NCBI GenBank assembly: GCA_946406115.1
Contig: OX291557.1
Coordinates: forward strand, 10,200,501 to 10,264,500
DNA: 64,000 bases
Direction of reading: 5' to 3'
Origin: Apoda limacodes
Lineage: Eukaryota; Arthropoda; Insecta; Lepidoptera; Limacodidae
The notes under the pieces are model-generated. The model saw nothing but the letters and a program-made list of their open reading frames with translations. It was not told the DNA's origin and ran no database searches. This document shows, one piece after another, positions 1-11,930 of the stretch. Within the stretch, counting starts at the first letter, position 1, and every line of letters starts with the position of its first letter. The position numbers and the translations under genes were made by a program.

Positions 1-110
1 CTTCCATGCGGATCTAGTGTGGACCGCGGATTGGCGGACTTTACATACGACTTTTAAATCTCTTCTCAGACGTATAAAAGTCTCCGATTTCCTGTACCAA
101 ACAAAATCAG
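1..110. repeat. Possible dispersed repeat fragment at window edge
   Basis: The stretch with GGACCGCGGATTGGCGGACT followed by a CAGACGTAT...GTCTCCGATTTCC segment resembles the 'cccagtgcggat...gcaggtttcctcacg' repeat seen at about 2815-3000. The similarity was judged by eye and is weak, and the element would continue left of the window. Confidence 0.25.
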
Positions 111-2075
111 TAGCATAAATAAACAAAATTATTACTTCACCGAAGGGTGCATTAAGTTACTTGTTAGGTGGTTTACTTAAATCAAAATGGAAAGATTTGC
201 CAGAGCAGATTTGGCAACACCTCAATTGACCAGATCACCTTCGTCAGACTTTACCCCTACATGACCCGTTTTACTATTCACTCATGAATTTTAACGCTGG
301 ATCTATGACGCTCATGTGTACGAATTTGTTTTTTAATTTTTTAGTATCTCATGGTCTGAGATCAAATAAAAAAGTTATTTGATCTGAGCTCACATTTGGT
401 TACATAAATCGAAAACCCACGTCATGCGGCATATGTTAGAATGGCGACATGTTTTGATTTTTCTTTTGCTAATATGATATTCCAGACGGTTTATCGTATG
501 GTTTCTACGCATTTACGAACATTGCTTTTCATGTAGTATATTGAATATTGTAAAAACATTGCAGGCGTTTCTGACGCTTTCATTTAAATCAGTATCGTCT
601 GTTTCCGATTAGAGTTAAATTAGGCCCCGTGATCGGAATTTTTTTTGTACAAAACGTTGTTTTTTACAGGAACCGAAAACCGGGTTTTCACTTCGTGAGA
701 ACTGGTTCCCGAAATCGGTTGAAAATTGTTTTCAGAACCGGGTACATTCCCATTCCGAGATGATTATGATTTACATTTTTCCTTTTTCGTCCAGTTTTTG
801 TATAGTTTTAGGTTGTTATCACTCATAGCCCGATCGCACCTTACGGTCAGGGCACACAGTATGTTATTTCTAAATATACTCAATCATAATAATTTACTAC
901 ATATATCACATGGTGGTATGACGTTTGTTCCACAATGGTTCCTCGCGTTGTCCGTCACAACAAGAAGTTGCGTAACCACATTCCAAGCTCGGCATTTTCT
1001 GGGAACACGCCTCTCTTTAAACGTAACGTGGAATGTCGGTGTACCCGGCACATATGATTTTTTCATAGGAACAAAAAGCAAACGTTTTGCGCACTGTACC
1101 GAGTAATAATGACAGTACTCGGCATTCTGGCTGCGCGCGGCAGTGATGCACTCTGTCATTCTTTTTGTCGTCTGCAATCCACGGCTGCAATCCATGTTTT
1201 GTTGCTTAACAATAAGTAAGTACTCGTATAAGGAATACAAATATAAGTATCGTCGACTTGTGACTTTAATCTTACCTTTATTTAATCTGTGCTTATGTTA
1301 TGTCAGTTTGCGCTGTACGCTCCACGAGACGATGGATTCATTGATAATTGCAGGTAAATAAGTCAAGTTTTGTTAAAAAGCATTAAACGAATTAAATGCG
1401 CTCTTTTATTTATGCGCGCATTCGATCGTTCTATTGACCAGGAATTAATGTATTCGATGTGGAATATGGTGGCACTTCCGGTGCGCATTCAGAGTATTGG
1501 CTGCACCTCGAGTGGTAGAGTAGTGAATGGAATGCGCTGTCAAGATCGGCCCTTTTGTTTGTTTACATTTGTAAAAATAACGTATCCAATGCATAAGTAT
1601 GCATATCAACAAACCGTGGCTATAATAAGTTTATTCCCAAGGGACGAAGAAGCCTACCAAGCGTTCAAGGAGTTTCCAACACACGAGTGCAATTGTGCAT
1701 GCTGCCGCCGATCACGCGAACCCTGGAATGTGTGCCACCGTGAGAAATTGGCTTCAACCACGGGAGCGTTGTGAAATTAATATTTACCTTAAAAAGTAAT
1801 GAATAACCTTTATACGGTGTTTGGGTCAAGTAAGACCTATTTAAGGATATTAATGCAATTTTTTCAGGATATAACAGATACAATATATCTCAGATATATT
1901 TCAAGAGTTACATATTTTATGACTTTAAATTAATAGGTAGCTTCAATATTCTTAGTATTGAAATAAGTTTGTCACATACGTTTATGGGTACTATTCTATA
2001 TATAAGTATGAACTTTTTGACTCTAATGGACTTCGGGTCAGTTTTAACCCACTATAAAATAATTGTAATGGTGTT
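110..2075. other. Gene-free stretch, no recognised content
   Basis: Several ORFs of 70-134 codons occur here, including 726-1106 and 1370-1774 on plus. None shows a domain, coiled coil, clean splice context or codon bias that separates it from chance. A short cluster at 664-745 repeats variants of AACCGAAAACCGGGTTTTCA. Nothing else is recognised. Confidence 0.4.
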
Positions 2076-2078
2076 ATG

Positions 2079-2268
2079 TTGTGTTTGTCTTAAGTCTGGG
2101 TGTATTTATATAATATGTATATATTTACAAACAAAAAAGTAATATATACATATGTATTTGTATCCGTTGTCTGGTATCCATAACACAAGCATTGCTTACT
2201 TTGGGGCCAGACGGCGCTGTGTGTAATGTCCAAAAATATTTATTTATTTATTAAAAAAAAAAAAAAAT
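2079..2268 (+). mobile_element. tRNA-derived SINE, 3' half only
   Basis: This matches the 3' body of the SINE at 3129-3362 and 23510-23757. It has the 'gtgtttgtcttaagtctgggtg' segment, then 'gtatccgttgtctggtatcc', then 'ggggccagacggcgctgtgtg', and ends in an A-rich tail at 2252-2266. The tRNA-like head is missing, as expected for a 5'-truncated retroposed copy. Confidence 0.6.
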
Positions 2269-2809
2269 TCAATGAACATATGACTATGAATCAGTCACTC
2301 ACAACATAATAACTATGATTATAAACATTGGATGAACATTGCATGTCTATTATAAACGTTTTACAGCCATGAACTTTTGTGCAAAATCGGGATTTAGAGT
2401 AGTGGAACCGTTGTTAAAAAGTGTATTTTATATGAGATTACTTATTCTGAATTATTAGGATTACAAAAGAAGTAATAGTGACGCAACTAAATTGTATTAT
2501 TTGACTATTTACATCAATTTTTCGAATCAATTTTATACTTTGGTCAAATTTGACCCGAATACCGTTTTTTATGCCTTTAAAGTTAGTAAAATAAAGGGCC
2601 GTATAAAGGTTAATACAAATTAATGCGGCTATAAGTATCAAAGTATTAACAGTTTTTAACCTATTTAATATTACAGGAGGTTCACGCGAAACAGAAACAA
2701 ACGAAAACAGACGGTAAATGCGTTTAGTTTGTTTGTGTGTATTTTTCTGTTTTTTTTTTCATTTGCTCGCAAGTTCTTAAATGATTTACGAATGTATACC
2801 AAGAGGGGC

Positions 2810-3005
2810 TGCTACAATAATATCTCTTGCCGCCTTCATACGTCCCCACGCTTGGGGCACGGCCTACCCCCTACCCTCATAAGCGAGGGTGATTTGAGCC
2901 ATAGTCAACACGGGCCCAGTGCGGATACGTATGTGAAGTACACACTTCACATACATTTTTTTTTTCACGTATGCAGGTTTCCTCACGATGTTTTCGAATA
3001 AATAA
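2810..3005 (+). repeat. Dispersed repeat fragment (GGGGCACGGCCTACC type)
   Basis: The segment reads 'gtccccacgcttggggcacgg', then 'cgggcccagtgcggat', then 'atgcaggtttcctcacgatg'. I recognise this from memory as a common lepidopteran repeat. The class is uncertain (SINE or non-autonomous element). A local inverted pair, GTGAAGTACACACTTCAC, lies at about 2933-2950. Confidence 0.4.
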
Positions 3006-3128
3006 ATCTGTGTACTTGAGAAATTAAGAAAAGACTCATTCGTACACGTCATTCGACAATAGATATGTTTCTCTTAAAATACAGAACAAATTTTGAAGGT
3101 GTTTATTCTATTACATAGTTATTACCAC

Positions 3129-3362
3129 AGTCGGTTCCGTTGCTCAATGACCCGACAGCTGAATCAAGGGACGTGGGTTCGATACCTGCACAAGAAAAAC
3201 ATTATATATTTACAATAAACATTTGTGTTTGTCTTGAAAGTGGGTGTTTTCTATAGATTGGTAACCGTTGTCTGGTATTATAGATATTAAAAGCTTTGAA
3301 TTTGGTACTAGGCGGTGCTGTGGCGAATGTCCAAAATATTTGGTATCTATTTATTATTATTA
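3129..3362 (+). mobile_element. tRNA-derived SINE, near complete
   Basis: The head has a box A-like GTTGCTCAATGACC and a box B-like GTGGGTTCGATACCTGC, as expected for an internal Pol III promoter. The body carries 'aacatttgtgtttgtcttg', 'ggtaaccgttgtctggtat' and 'ctaggcggtgctgtggcgaatgtcc', shared with the copies at 2079, 23510 and 52150. It is diverged, so it is probably an old, inactive insertion. Confidence 0.65.
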
Positions 3363-4840
3363 CCTCAGAACAAGTTGTCTCTCATCTTTTATGATTGTAG
3401 GCCGCCAGAGGGCGCTGGACGAGATGATTTCCCTTAAAATGCTTAGGTTTTTTTGGCGTGGGTTTTTTTTTTTATTAAATGTTACATGTTAAAACCTGTT
3501 AAATATTACGCTACGGGTATCTTGGTGAATCGATTTCGATAATTTCAACATTTCGAAAAAGGTTCGTTCCCGGATTGGTCCCATATCATTCTGATAAAGA
3601 CCAAAATTAGTTAACTCTGGTTGAGTTAAGTGGAAAATATTTTTTTAAGTAAGTAAGAAGGCAGGTACAATTAACATGGCATAATATTTTAATTCAATGT
3701 GTAAATTTAAATAATAATTTACAAATAGAATTAAAATATTTTTTAATCCATACATTAATTTTTATACCGACTCGAAGCTTCTATTACATTATATTATTAA
3801 ATTTAAATAGGGACGAGAACATATTCACCCACATATATATACAAGTAATTTAGGGAAACCTGTTACTGGCTTCTGTTTAATAATTATGTTAAAGTGTACG
3901 GTTATTTATTTTGTACGGCTGTTGGGTTTCTAAATAAATGAACATTTTCTTCGCTATGATGTGATGACAAAATTTGCGAAATCATTCAGTTTTATGTTTT
4001 GTCAGTATGCCTGGCATAAGGTCTTATTTTATATTTTTAGTGGATTTTTAAAGTCCTATTATTATTTCTTGTTAAAATATTATTTTATTACTAATACATT
4101 TTAGCTCGTGCCTATCTTTTTCTGACTTCCTAGACCTATCTAAGTAAATATTTTAATAAAATTATCAAGTAAGTATCCAGGTTTATTACGCAAGGTCCTC
4201 TTAGGTTGCTTACTTTCATTGCCAAATTACAAACCAACACAAAATAATTCAACACCGATCAGCGCTAAATTCAGAGAAAACGGTGAATTTATTCAAATAA
4301 ACTTTCTAGTTCCGGGTTACGGTCGCGCGGTCACTCGATGGGTGACAAATGGATTATCTCAGGTTGCATAGGCAATAGCCTAGGTTGCCTAACACTAACT
4401 CTAGCCTGATTATGCTGGTCTGCTCCGTATTTGTTGACCTAACCAAACTATTAACTATATACGTATTAAAGTCTGTTTGTTTGTTTGTTATTGCTTAACA
4501 TCGCAACAGAGTATCCAATTGATCTGAAATTTGGGACAGGCATATATAAAGTAACAGAAGACATAGCCTTTACCGTTCAGACCCTCACATTTGTTACGGT
4601 CGCTTGGGATTGTCTATTTAATTACGGGAAAGACTTCAGACGAGCGATTTAAGCTTGCACGATCCCGTGTAAAGCTCATCACACACGAAGCTATAATATA
4701 TATTAATATAAGCTATAGCAATTACTTATATAGCAACTTAAAGCTATAGCAAGGCATATTACGATACATTTTCTATAGTAAACTTTAAATTACCTCCCAC
4801 GCAGCTTTAAATTTATATTTAAGTTTTGTATGGATATATT
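3363..4840. other. Gene-free stretch, low-complexity AT-rich DNA
   Basis: No supported gene. At about 4465-4700 there is Helitron-like sequence (GTTTGTTTGTTTGTTATTGC, then 'caattgatctgaaatttgg'), a diverged internal piece without recognisable ends. The rest is unremarkable. Confidence 0.35.
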
Positions 4841-4845
4841 TTGAA

Positions 4846-5256
4846 CAAGCTTTTGCCCGCGGCTCCGCCTGCCCTAAATTTGGTTATCGGCGTAGTATAT
4901 TCTTACGGCAACTCCTTGATTATACTAAAGAAGTTTGTTATATAAAGCTATAGCTGCAGCTATTGTTTGTTCGTGGAATTCGGTTATAGTTACTCTTGTG
5001 GGAACTTTTAAATTTTCTGGGATAAAAAGTAGCCTTCGTATCTTCAATAATCTCTGTGCAAATTTCACCTCAATTGGATGCTCCGTTGCGGCAGGATTGA
5101 GTAACAAACGTTATAGTTATTCCCGCGAGAACTTTCGAATATTCCGGTATGAAAAAATAGCTTTGTACTATTCCAGGACCTAACCCATATGTGTGCCAAG
5201 TTTAATTCCGAGCCATCCAATGGTTGAAGCATGATTGAGTAACAAACAAACAATAA
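4846..5256 (-). mobile_element. Non-autonomous Helitron, minus strand
   Basis: Read on the minus strand, the 3' end is a GC-rich hairpin (GGCGGAGCCGCGGGC) followed by AAAAGCTTG and then T, a one-base variant of the Helitron CTAG-T end, at 4846. The interior carries 'actactttttatccc'-like and GTTTGTTACTCAATC segments shared with the copy at 14517-14842. The GTTTGTTACTCAATC segment occurs twice, near 5110 and 5240, so the element contains an internal duplication. ORFs in this interval are chance frames in the repeat. Confidence 0.6.
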
Positions 5257-5280
5257 TGTTAATGGGATAGCTGGTAACTA

Positions 5281-5566
5281 TTGAACTTTGCCAGCGGCTC
5301 CACCCGCCCTAAATTCGGTAGTCGGTGTGGAACTCCTGAATTATACTAATGAAGTTTGAAGTTTGCTATAGCTGCAACTATTCGTTTTAACTCGGGTTAT
5401 TACCGCGGTAACTTTTGAAATGTTACGAAATAAAAAGTAGTCTATGTATTAATCTAAGGTGTCAGCTACCTCCATAACAAATTTCGTCAAAATTAGTCAA
5501 GCCGTTGGAGCGTCAAGAAGTAAAAAAACACACTTACAAACTTTCGCCTTTATAATATTAGTGTGA
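5281..5566 (-). mobile_element. Non-autonomous Helitron, minus strand
   Basis: On the minus strand the 5' end is A|TCACACTAATATTATAAAGG (TC at 5566 with a flanking A). The 3' side has 'ggcgggtggagccgctggc' then AAAGT. The expected terminal CTAG is replaced by TCAA at 5281. It belongs to the same family as 4846-5256 and 14517-14842, lies 25 bp from the former and has the same orientation. Confidence 0.65.
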
Positions 5567-7525
5567 TATTAATACATACTCGTTTTAATATAGCTCCGTG
5601 TGTGATGAAGTTAATGTTTAATAGTTCAGCAAAATATTTACGTAGCGAAAGCTTGACCTAGTCTATCTAGGCCTCTGTCCGATACTAAAGCGAAATGGAG
5701 AACGATTAGGACTTAGGACTAGAACTTTTTTATAATGAACTTATTATTTTATTTGGTATAATTATATTTAACCAGAATTTACTAAATTACCTAGTTTTAT
5801 CGACCTATCTTTTCCATCGATGTAGGGTAATATAACATCGATGATCTTTTCTAGTGTCATGATCTTGAGGAGGTACTTCCTGGGCTGATCTGAATAGTTA
5901 GATTTGTTGGATTTGTAACACTATAGTGACCAGGATGAAGATGACGCCTCGTCTCCTGCTATTACATCCCCTTCTTCGCAAACGTTTGCAGGATGTATTT
6001 GATGGAAAAACAGGCCAAATGCGAGTCTGGCTCGCGCACCGAGGGTCCCATACAAACTTATTATATTTAGATAGTTATTTCCATAATGAGATAAAATCTT
6101 ACAGGTTTTAGGCCTTAATTATCAGTTTTTTGTTTTTTTCATATATTTGGTGATGTAACTCTTGCTTCTTGCCAAATTTCATTATCGAAGGTCAATGGGA
6201 AGTAATAATAATAATAATAATAAAATTACTTATTGCACTAATTTTGTACATAGGCGAACTTAATACCTTCAGGCATTTTCAACCAGTTAATCATTGGTAA
6301 TGTAGATATAAATAAGGGGTTGTGCAGTGTTTGTTGTAATAGATCGTAGTAGTTTCAATATTGATAAAAGATTTAGTGGTAAAAGATAGTATATAAGATT
6401 ATATAATATTATAAAGTATAATATGTAAATAAGAAGGTGGATAAATAATATATAATTTTATACATAAACAAACATATATTTATATATAATGCATATTTAT
6501 TTAGGCATAGTTCACTAGGGAAGTACCCAATGGGGTTGATTTATTTGCGCCACAATATGCACAAATATCTATACACACACTTTTTTAATGTTCCGTAATA
6601 GGGGTGCTAACGGGAACCTACTACTAAGCCTCCGCTGTCTGTGTGTCGGACTTTATTGATATCTCTGAAATCTGTGGATCACTGAGTTTTTTACAAAATG
6701 GCGCATAACCTAACAAGTAATTAAAAAATTTAAAAAGAAAAAATTAAAGGGGTGTCCTAATATGTATAAAGACACACGTTTTTGATACAAGGTTAAAACT
6801 TTCAGTGATTATAGTGTGAGCTCTAAAGTGTAACAACGAATAATAAAAACCAGCCAAGTGTGAGACGGGATCGTTCCATTGGATGAGTGACCGTCTACCA
6901 GCACATTTTTTTTGTTACCTTGTGTTCGTAAATTAAAAAGAAGTATATAGTTGGCATATAAACAATCATATTATATTTATATTCTTATGACTGAGGTACC
7001 TCCCACAATAACTTAGGTACCTATTTGAAATTACGAATCGTTGTGAACCTACTCACAGGAAAAATAAGTAAACATACCTTTACTATAATATATCTACTCT
7101 ATTTGCCATTTAATTTTACCTGTTTAATATATTAATTAACAGGAGAATTAGCAAGCTTACTGGCGAAAATTTTCCTGTCCTACTTACCCATTTAAGTATC
7201 TATTTTTGTTTCACACCTTAATTATAAAATACGTGTGGTTAATAAGATTATATTTACAATATATACGAATATTACAGTATATACGTATACTCAATTTTTT
7301 AAGTGGGGTGGCGTGCTTTGCCTAATTGGAAAATAGTGAAAAGTACTCAAAGGAGTCTCGGGTTTGATTTTGATGAAAACTAAAACTGCATCATTGAATT
7401 TTTGAAACATCAATATTACTAGCCAGGAATCAATGCCGTTGTTTTTTTTTTAAAAAAAACACACTGTATTATTATAGCATTCGATAGTGTCGCTAATTAT
7501 AAGGAACGAATTTTGGGAATTAAAG
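5567..7525. other. Gene-free stretch with repeat fragments and an (AAT)n microsatellite
   Basis: An (AAT)n run lies at about 6202-6223. GGCCAAATGCGAGTCTGGCT at about 6012 and 'gttccgtaataggggtgc' at about 6590 are fragments of the repeat family described at 17665. No supported coding sequence was seen. The 61-codon ORF at 5926 lies partly in that repeat. Confidence 0.4.
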
Positions 7526-7566
7526 ACCCCCTGAAGGCCATATTAGCGGGAGAAATTTCGTCTCGC

Positions 7567-7743
7567 CTATAGGTGAAGAAATTTGGAATGCGGAACTCTC
7601 TCATCTCGGAGTTTCGTTTCGCCCAGTAACACAATGTGAGCATCGTGTTCCTGGACTAACGTTCTGAGGGCGGCTGTCTTGCCGTTTATGCCCCCAGGGT
7701 TCCAGTACACAATTCTCAATTTAAGGCCCCGATGAGGCCCCAT
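7567..7743 (-). pseudogene. LINE ORF2 start: apurinic endonuclease N-terminus, frameshifted
   Basis: From an ATG at 7743 the minus strand reads into LRIVYWNPGGINGK and LLGETKLRDERVP, the first strand and catalytic Asn/Glu blocks (WNPGG and GETK) of the EEP endonuclease of non-LTR retrotransposons. The frame stops at 7567-7569. A shifted frame continues as IPNFFTYRRDEISPANMAFRG, so a small indel has broken the gene. Recognisable homology ends near 7530. It lies 82 bp after the ORF1 stop, matching the ORF1-ORF2 order of Jockey-like elements. Confidence 0.65.
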
Positions 7744-7824
7744 TAAATTCCCACGTGAGAATTGTGGTGAGTTGTGCCAAGCCGTTAAAAAGGGCTGGCA
7801 GGGGTTTATGGCCGGCAGCTATGG

Positions 7825-8385
7825 CTAGTGCGCTATTGCGGCTCTGGCTACATTTAGGGCACCAGCTTGCATGCGGGGTGGGCCCTGTGTGTATTGAGTG
7901 CCACTAGGCCGAATTGACGCGGGGGGTTGATACTGCTGAGCAGCGACAGTGCGCGATTTGGATTTTGGTGGTTGGTTGGTGGTGGGTGTTTGAGAAGTAT
8001 TGGCGGGTTGCGGGGGGTCGGCGAACTGGGGGGGTGGCAAATAAGTGTTGGGCACAAATGAATAAGTGTCCGGTACTACCGGGATAGTAGCCGGAACGGT
8101 TGTTGTAGACTTAGGTGCGGATTTTTTCCGTCGTGGCCTCCTTTTTCTCCCGAGAGCTTTAGAACTATCGGTGGGGGGGTTGGCGGGGGGCATTAAAATT
8201 GGGCTCGAAGAAAGGTCATACTACTGCGGCTGCAATTGTTGCAGGGGAGTGGGCGATGGCGGGGGCAAATTTGTAGCCTGTTGGGCTTTGTTACGGGGTA
8301 GCGGAGGGTTGATAGTCACCCCCCTACGTCTCGCCTCGCGCCTGAATACAGGACACGAGCGGCTGTTGGCCGCGTGGAGCTACTA
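7825..8385 (-). pseudogene. LINE ORF1 (gag-like) C-terminal part
   Basis: The minus strand from about 8385 reads HAANSRSCPVFRREARRRGV, resembling the last zinc-knuckle of a Jockey-type ORF1 (the H and final C of CCHC). A proline/glutamine-rich tail follows. An in-frame TAG interrupts it near 8223, after QLQPQ. The frame then stays open from about 8220 to a stop at 7825, with a basic patch ALGRKRRPRRKK and a long Pro/Thr-rich region. The upstream part of ORF1 is absent. The call rests on composition, the knuckle remnant and the endonuclease start that follows directly. Confidence 0.5.
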
Positions 8386-8707
8386 GGCTGGGCGTGAATT
8401 TCTAAAAATTTAGCAATACGCTTGCGAGACGCCCTTTGCATTTTTGGCTCTTAAAGCCACAGTTTTTAAGTTATTCACATAAATCCTTTTGCATAATGTT
8501 CTAAAAATTAATATCTATAAGTTGGAAATAATTATTAAATGGAGAAAATTAACTTTAATATTGTAAATTAACGAAAAGTGTATCTCCATACAAACGAGCT
8601 GTTGACAAAGATAGCAAATATTGTAAGAGTACTCTAGCTATAGTTTACAACTGTAACGGTGATTTTATGGCCTGCCGCTTTGTTCGAAATGGTTTAAAAC
8701 TCGTCCG

Positions 8708-9766
8708 ATCCACAAGCTGTACAATCTCGGTGTCCCAGACCGTCTCGTGCTCATCTTACGAGACTTCCTTACGAAACGTAGTTTTCGCTATCGTGTAGAA
8801 CGAAGTCATTCGTCTCCCCACCCCATAGGTGCAGGTGTCCCCCAGGGCTCCGTGCTTTCCCCTCTACTCTATTCTCTGTTCACTAACGACATACCTCGTC
8901 CCTCTAACGTCAGTGTGGCGCTCTTCGCGGACGATACGGCGCTCTACTGTTCTCACCGACACGTCCGTCGAATAAGCCTGGTCCTCCAGTCTACCGCCAA
9001 CGACTTAGGCGATTGCTTTCGGAAGTGGAGAATCGAGGTTAACCCCGAGAAAAGTGCAGCAGTGCACTTCGGCCGGGGCAAAAAATCGGTAAAGGCCATA
9101 AGGCAACTCACCCCAGTCCAACCATATGGCCAACCGGGGGTTAAAAAGGTCAAATACCTTCTCACTTTAGACTCTCGTCATAATTTCAGAGCCCACATTA
9201 AAAGAGTAAGAGATCGAGCAACCTTCGTTCTCGGTCGCCTTAAGCCAATGTTAAACAAGTACAGTAAAATGTCTCTTAGAAATAAGGTGACGCTTTACAA
9301 AACTTTTATTCGGCCCATACTCACATATGCGAGCGTAGCGTTTGGTCACACCAACACTACTTCCTTGCAAGTCATACAAAATCGCTTTTTGCGAGGCGCA
9401 GTCGGCGCCCCGTACTATATGCGTAACATCGATCACCATAGCGATTTCGGGCTACCGACCATAAAAGCCTTCATCAAAGATGCGTCTAAACGCTACTTTA
9501 AGTCGGCAGCCCTTCACCCCAATCCCCTAATTAGGCACTCTATAAACTACGCCCCCAATAGAGGGGCCTTAGGACCTTTTAGATATCCGAGGCACGTATT
9601 GATAGATTCTGATGATGAGATCACCAGCTCAGAGCTCAAGCGCCTTCTGCGCCCGCGTCCGCGAACACAGTTTACTCAAATATTTACAGAATACGTCGCC
9701 GACGGAACACTAGACAGTTTAGTTTTCACACACACACGCACACATTCGAGCGCGCGGGTATACTAG
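8708..9766 (+). CDS. Reverse transcriptase fragment of Jockey-like LINE ORF2
   Basis: The frame is open from at least 8708 to TAG at 9764-9766 and encodes the second half of a non-LTR reverse transcriptase plus its C-terminal tail. Visible blocks are LYNLGVPDRLVLILRDFL, then GAGVPQGSVLSPLLY (RT motif 4), FADDTALYC with the catalytic DD (motif 5), FRKWRIEVNPEKS (motif 6) and KVKYLLTLDSRHNF (motif 7). A tail region with YKTFIRPILTYASVAFG follows. No ATG begins the block: the apparent start at 8747 is a GTG within the domain. The fragment lacks the endonuclease and the first RT motifs, so it cannot be autonomous, although the remaining frame is free of stops. That suggests a fairly recent insertion. 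Confidence 0.8.
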   Translation: MHKLYNLGVPDRLVLILRDFLTKRSFRYRVERSHSSPHPIGAGVPQGSVLSPLLYSLFTNDIPRPSNVSVALFADDTALYCSHRHVRRISLVLQSTANDLGDCFRKWRIEVNPEKSAAVHFGRGKKSVKAIRQLTPVQPYGQPGVKKVKYLLTLDSRHNFRAHIKRVRDRATFVLGRLKPMLNKYSKMSLRNKVTLYKTFIRPILTYASVAFGHTNTTSLQVIQNRFLRGAVGAPYYMRNIDHHSDFGLPTIKAFIKDASKRYFKSAALHPNPLIRHSINYAPNRGALGPFRYPRHVLIDSDDEITSSELKRLLRPRPRTQFTQIFTEYVADGTLDSLVFTHTRTHSSARVY

Positions 9767-10083
9767 GTTCACTAATATACCCGGGCGCTTCGATTAATTA
9801 GATTTAAATAATAATAGGCGAGGGCTGAAGAGTTTCTTGCCGTTTCTTCTCTTCAGAACGCCTTTGCTATTTTCCGAAACGGCGGTAAATTTTAGTCGGA
9901 TACAAATTTTAGTTTTTAAGAGCGGTTGCCCAAGCCGAGGTTCGTGTCCAGGACACCCTTGCGCAAACCGCCCCAACTTTTCGCTGAAGAGTGCTAGCAG
10001 CACCGCAGCAAAAGTTAGTCCGCGTGTAGTTGTAAAGGCCATCTGCGGCCAACAACAGTAGACAGTAGTTAGAAAAAAAAAAA

Positions 10084-10560
10084 ACATCCGTCGTGGCAGT
10101 TCGCAGTCGCAGTTCGCAGCAATTAAATCAAGAAAGAAACTCTGCAAGAAAATAAGTTCTCAATTGTAGAGTGAAGGTTCAAGAAAGAAACGCTGCTAGA
10201 AAAAAGGAAGAAACTCTGCTAGAAATTAAGTGTAAAATAAGTGCTAGTGTAAAAGTGTAAATAAATTATTCATAAGAATACTCTGCTTCACTTCGGCTAT
10301 TTTATTTTGCGCTCAAAAAATCTTCGTGGTCAGCGGTTCACAAGTGCGTCAACCGGCTTCACCCGTCCGGCCCGCAATACGGTCGCCATACAACATACAG
10401 TCTACTATAAACACGTCAGTGGCCTGGTCTAGTAGCTAGCTACCGTACGGTTGTCTAATTTCTACGGCGCTTCGTTGTCGTAGCTTCGTTTTAGCAACCG
10501 AGGAAGCTAGCTAACACCCGTCGCCGCTGTGCGTGTTCGTAATACACGTGCTAATAGGGT
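10084..10560. repeat. Repeat-like sequence with short imperfect tandem units
   Basis: Immediately after the LINE poly(A), 'gcagttcgcagtcgcagttcgcag' and three variants of AAGAAAGAAACTCTGCTAGAAA occur (10130-10225), then an AATAAA at 10260. A sharply more GC-rich segment with 'tcgtggtcagcggttc' follows (about 10325). It could be part of an LTR or its leader, or the end of another element. No second LTR or coding region was seen. Confidence 0.3.
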
Positions 10561-11930
10561 ACGAAAAACAAATTACTACTACTTTATCATGTATCGAAAA
10601 CCCCGTGAAAAAGGTTTCATTTGAATTTTGATTTAGCAATCGGTTTTGGGTCAATACTCTACATAAAATATTTAAAATTTCAAGTCGATGGCTCATTCCA
10701 TTTACGAGCTAGAGATTCCTGCCATAATCGGGACGGCAGACTGATACATAAACAGACATACAGACAGACCCACATAGATACCTAAACTCCAAAAATATAC
10801 AATATTGCAAGAATTGCTGTTTTCTTCCTAGATGGCAAGTGTCCCCCTATGTCCCGCATGAGCCCCTGCAAGTAGATGGATTTACTGACATAAACTACCG
10901 CTTAAAGATAAATATTGTCTGCCACGCAAGTCAAACTACGTCAGGTCTCATATATCGTGATGTATTGTATCCACGTGTTATTAATAGCCCCAATTGAAAC
11001 TGTCCAGACAACTTAGCCGATAAATGCTTAAAATAGCAACCGCAACGATGCTTTTAATAATGTCTAACTCAGCCTTAGCGAGAACTGATTGTAGTTAATT
11101 GTACTGGTAAACATAACCAGACAAACAAATCATTTTGTAGACATAACAACAATATGGTTCGTAATCGTAAATTATTGGTACGTTCTTATTCAACTTCAAG
11201 GCAATGAAAACACTTAGGGATTATTAAATTATTGATGGTTTTGTTAAAAGGTAATTCATTTGTTTTTTGTTCGTCTGTCTGCATGTCAAGACCCTTTTTC
11301 TCACGGAACTGTGATACCAAGTTGAAATTAATATCAAATACTAAGGTCTACGGTCCCTTGAAGCTGTCCCATCAAGCTTCTAAATTAATGCAACAAAAAA
11401 ATAGGGCGCGAAATACGGTACTTTTAAATAATAATAAATCAAAACCTTATTTAGGGTACTTCCCCTTGACCTAGAATCATAAAATTTGGAAAGAACCAAG
11501 ACATTAATTAATTACATCACAAATTTAGGGGGAAATCCAAAAACTGAAAAATTAAGGCATAGACCTATGAGACTTAATCTCGTGATGGAAGAATTATATC
11601 TATATTAATTTAATTGTACCAATTTAGCATATTTAATGTATTAATCATTCATTTATGCAATTGGTCCAATAATGACTAAAACTAAGTAGGTATGCCATCT
11701 TTCAGATTCCTATTTGTCACGGATTGCGAGAAAAACACTTATAACTGACTGACTGATATAGTGTATTATCGATGGACACCAAGTTTGTTTCATTAGTAGG
11801 TTCGTTTTGACCATTTTGGTGTGTATAACTTATAATGGCATTTCCTAATTTAATAATTTGGTCAATAAACACTCAAAATACCAACATGTGCTGTACACAG
11901 CTTACATCACAGTCTCCAGCCGAGGCCTAT
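10560..11930. other. Gene-free stretch, nothing recognised
   Basis: AT-rich DNA with short tracts such as 'acatacagacagaccc' (10758) of the kind found in decayed repeats. The ORF at 11232-11474 has no recognisable feature. Confidence 0.4.

Larger units (their letters stand above)
7530..10083 (+). mobile_element. Jockey-like LINE with inverted 5' segment
   Basis: A plus-strand reverse-transcriptase half (about 8708-9766, 3' UTR to an A-run at about 10072-10083) is preceded by a minus-strand segment (about 8385 down to 7530). That segment holds the end of ORF1 and the start of the ORF2 endonuclease. The order on the plus strand, inverted upstream piece followed by the normal 3' piece with a poly(A) end, is the arrangement left by 5' inversion (twin priming) during LINE insertion. 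The 3' UTR contains 'gagtttcttgccgtttcttctc', a motif I associate with lepidopteran LINE tails. Two unrelated insertions meeting head to head remain possible. Confidence 0.6.

Noticed and set aside
1370..1774. 134-codon plus-strand ORF with several cysteines
   Set aside because: No recognisable family, no splice or poly(A) support, and overlapping ORFs on the other strand are similar in quality.
4925..5253. Several 60-80 codon ORFs on both strands
   Set aside because: They lie within a Helitron and are chance frames.
10320..10400. Possible LTR/primer-binding region (TGGTCAGCGGTTC)
   Set aside because: No paired LTR, no polypurine tract and no gag-pol sequence were found nearby.
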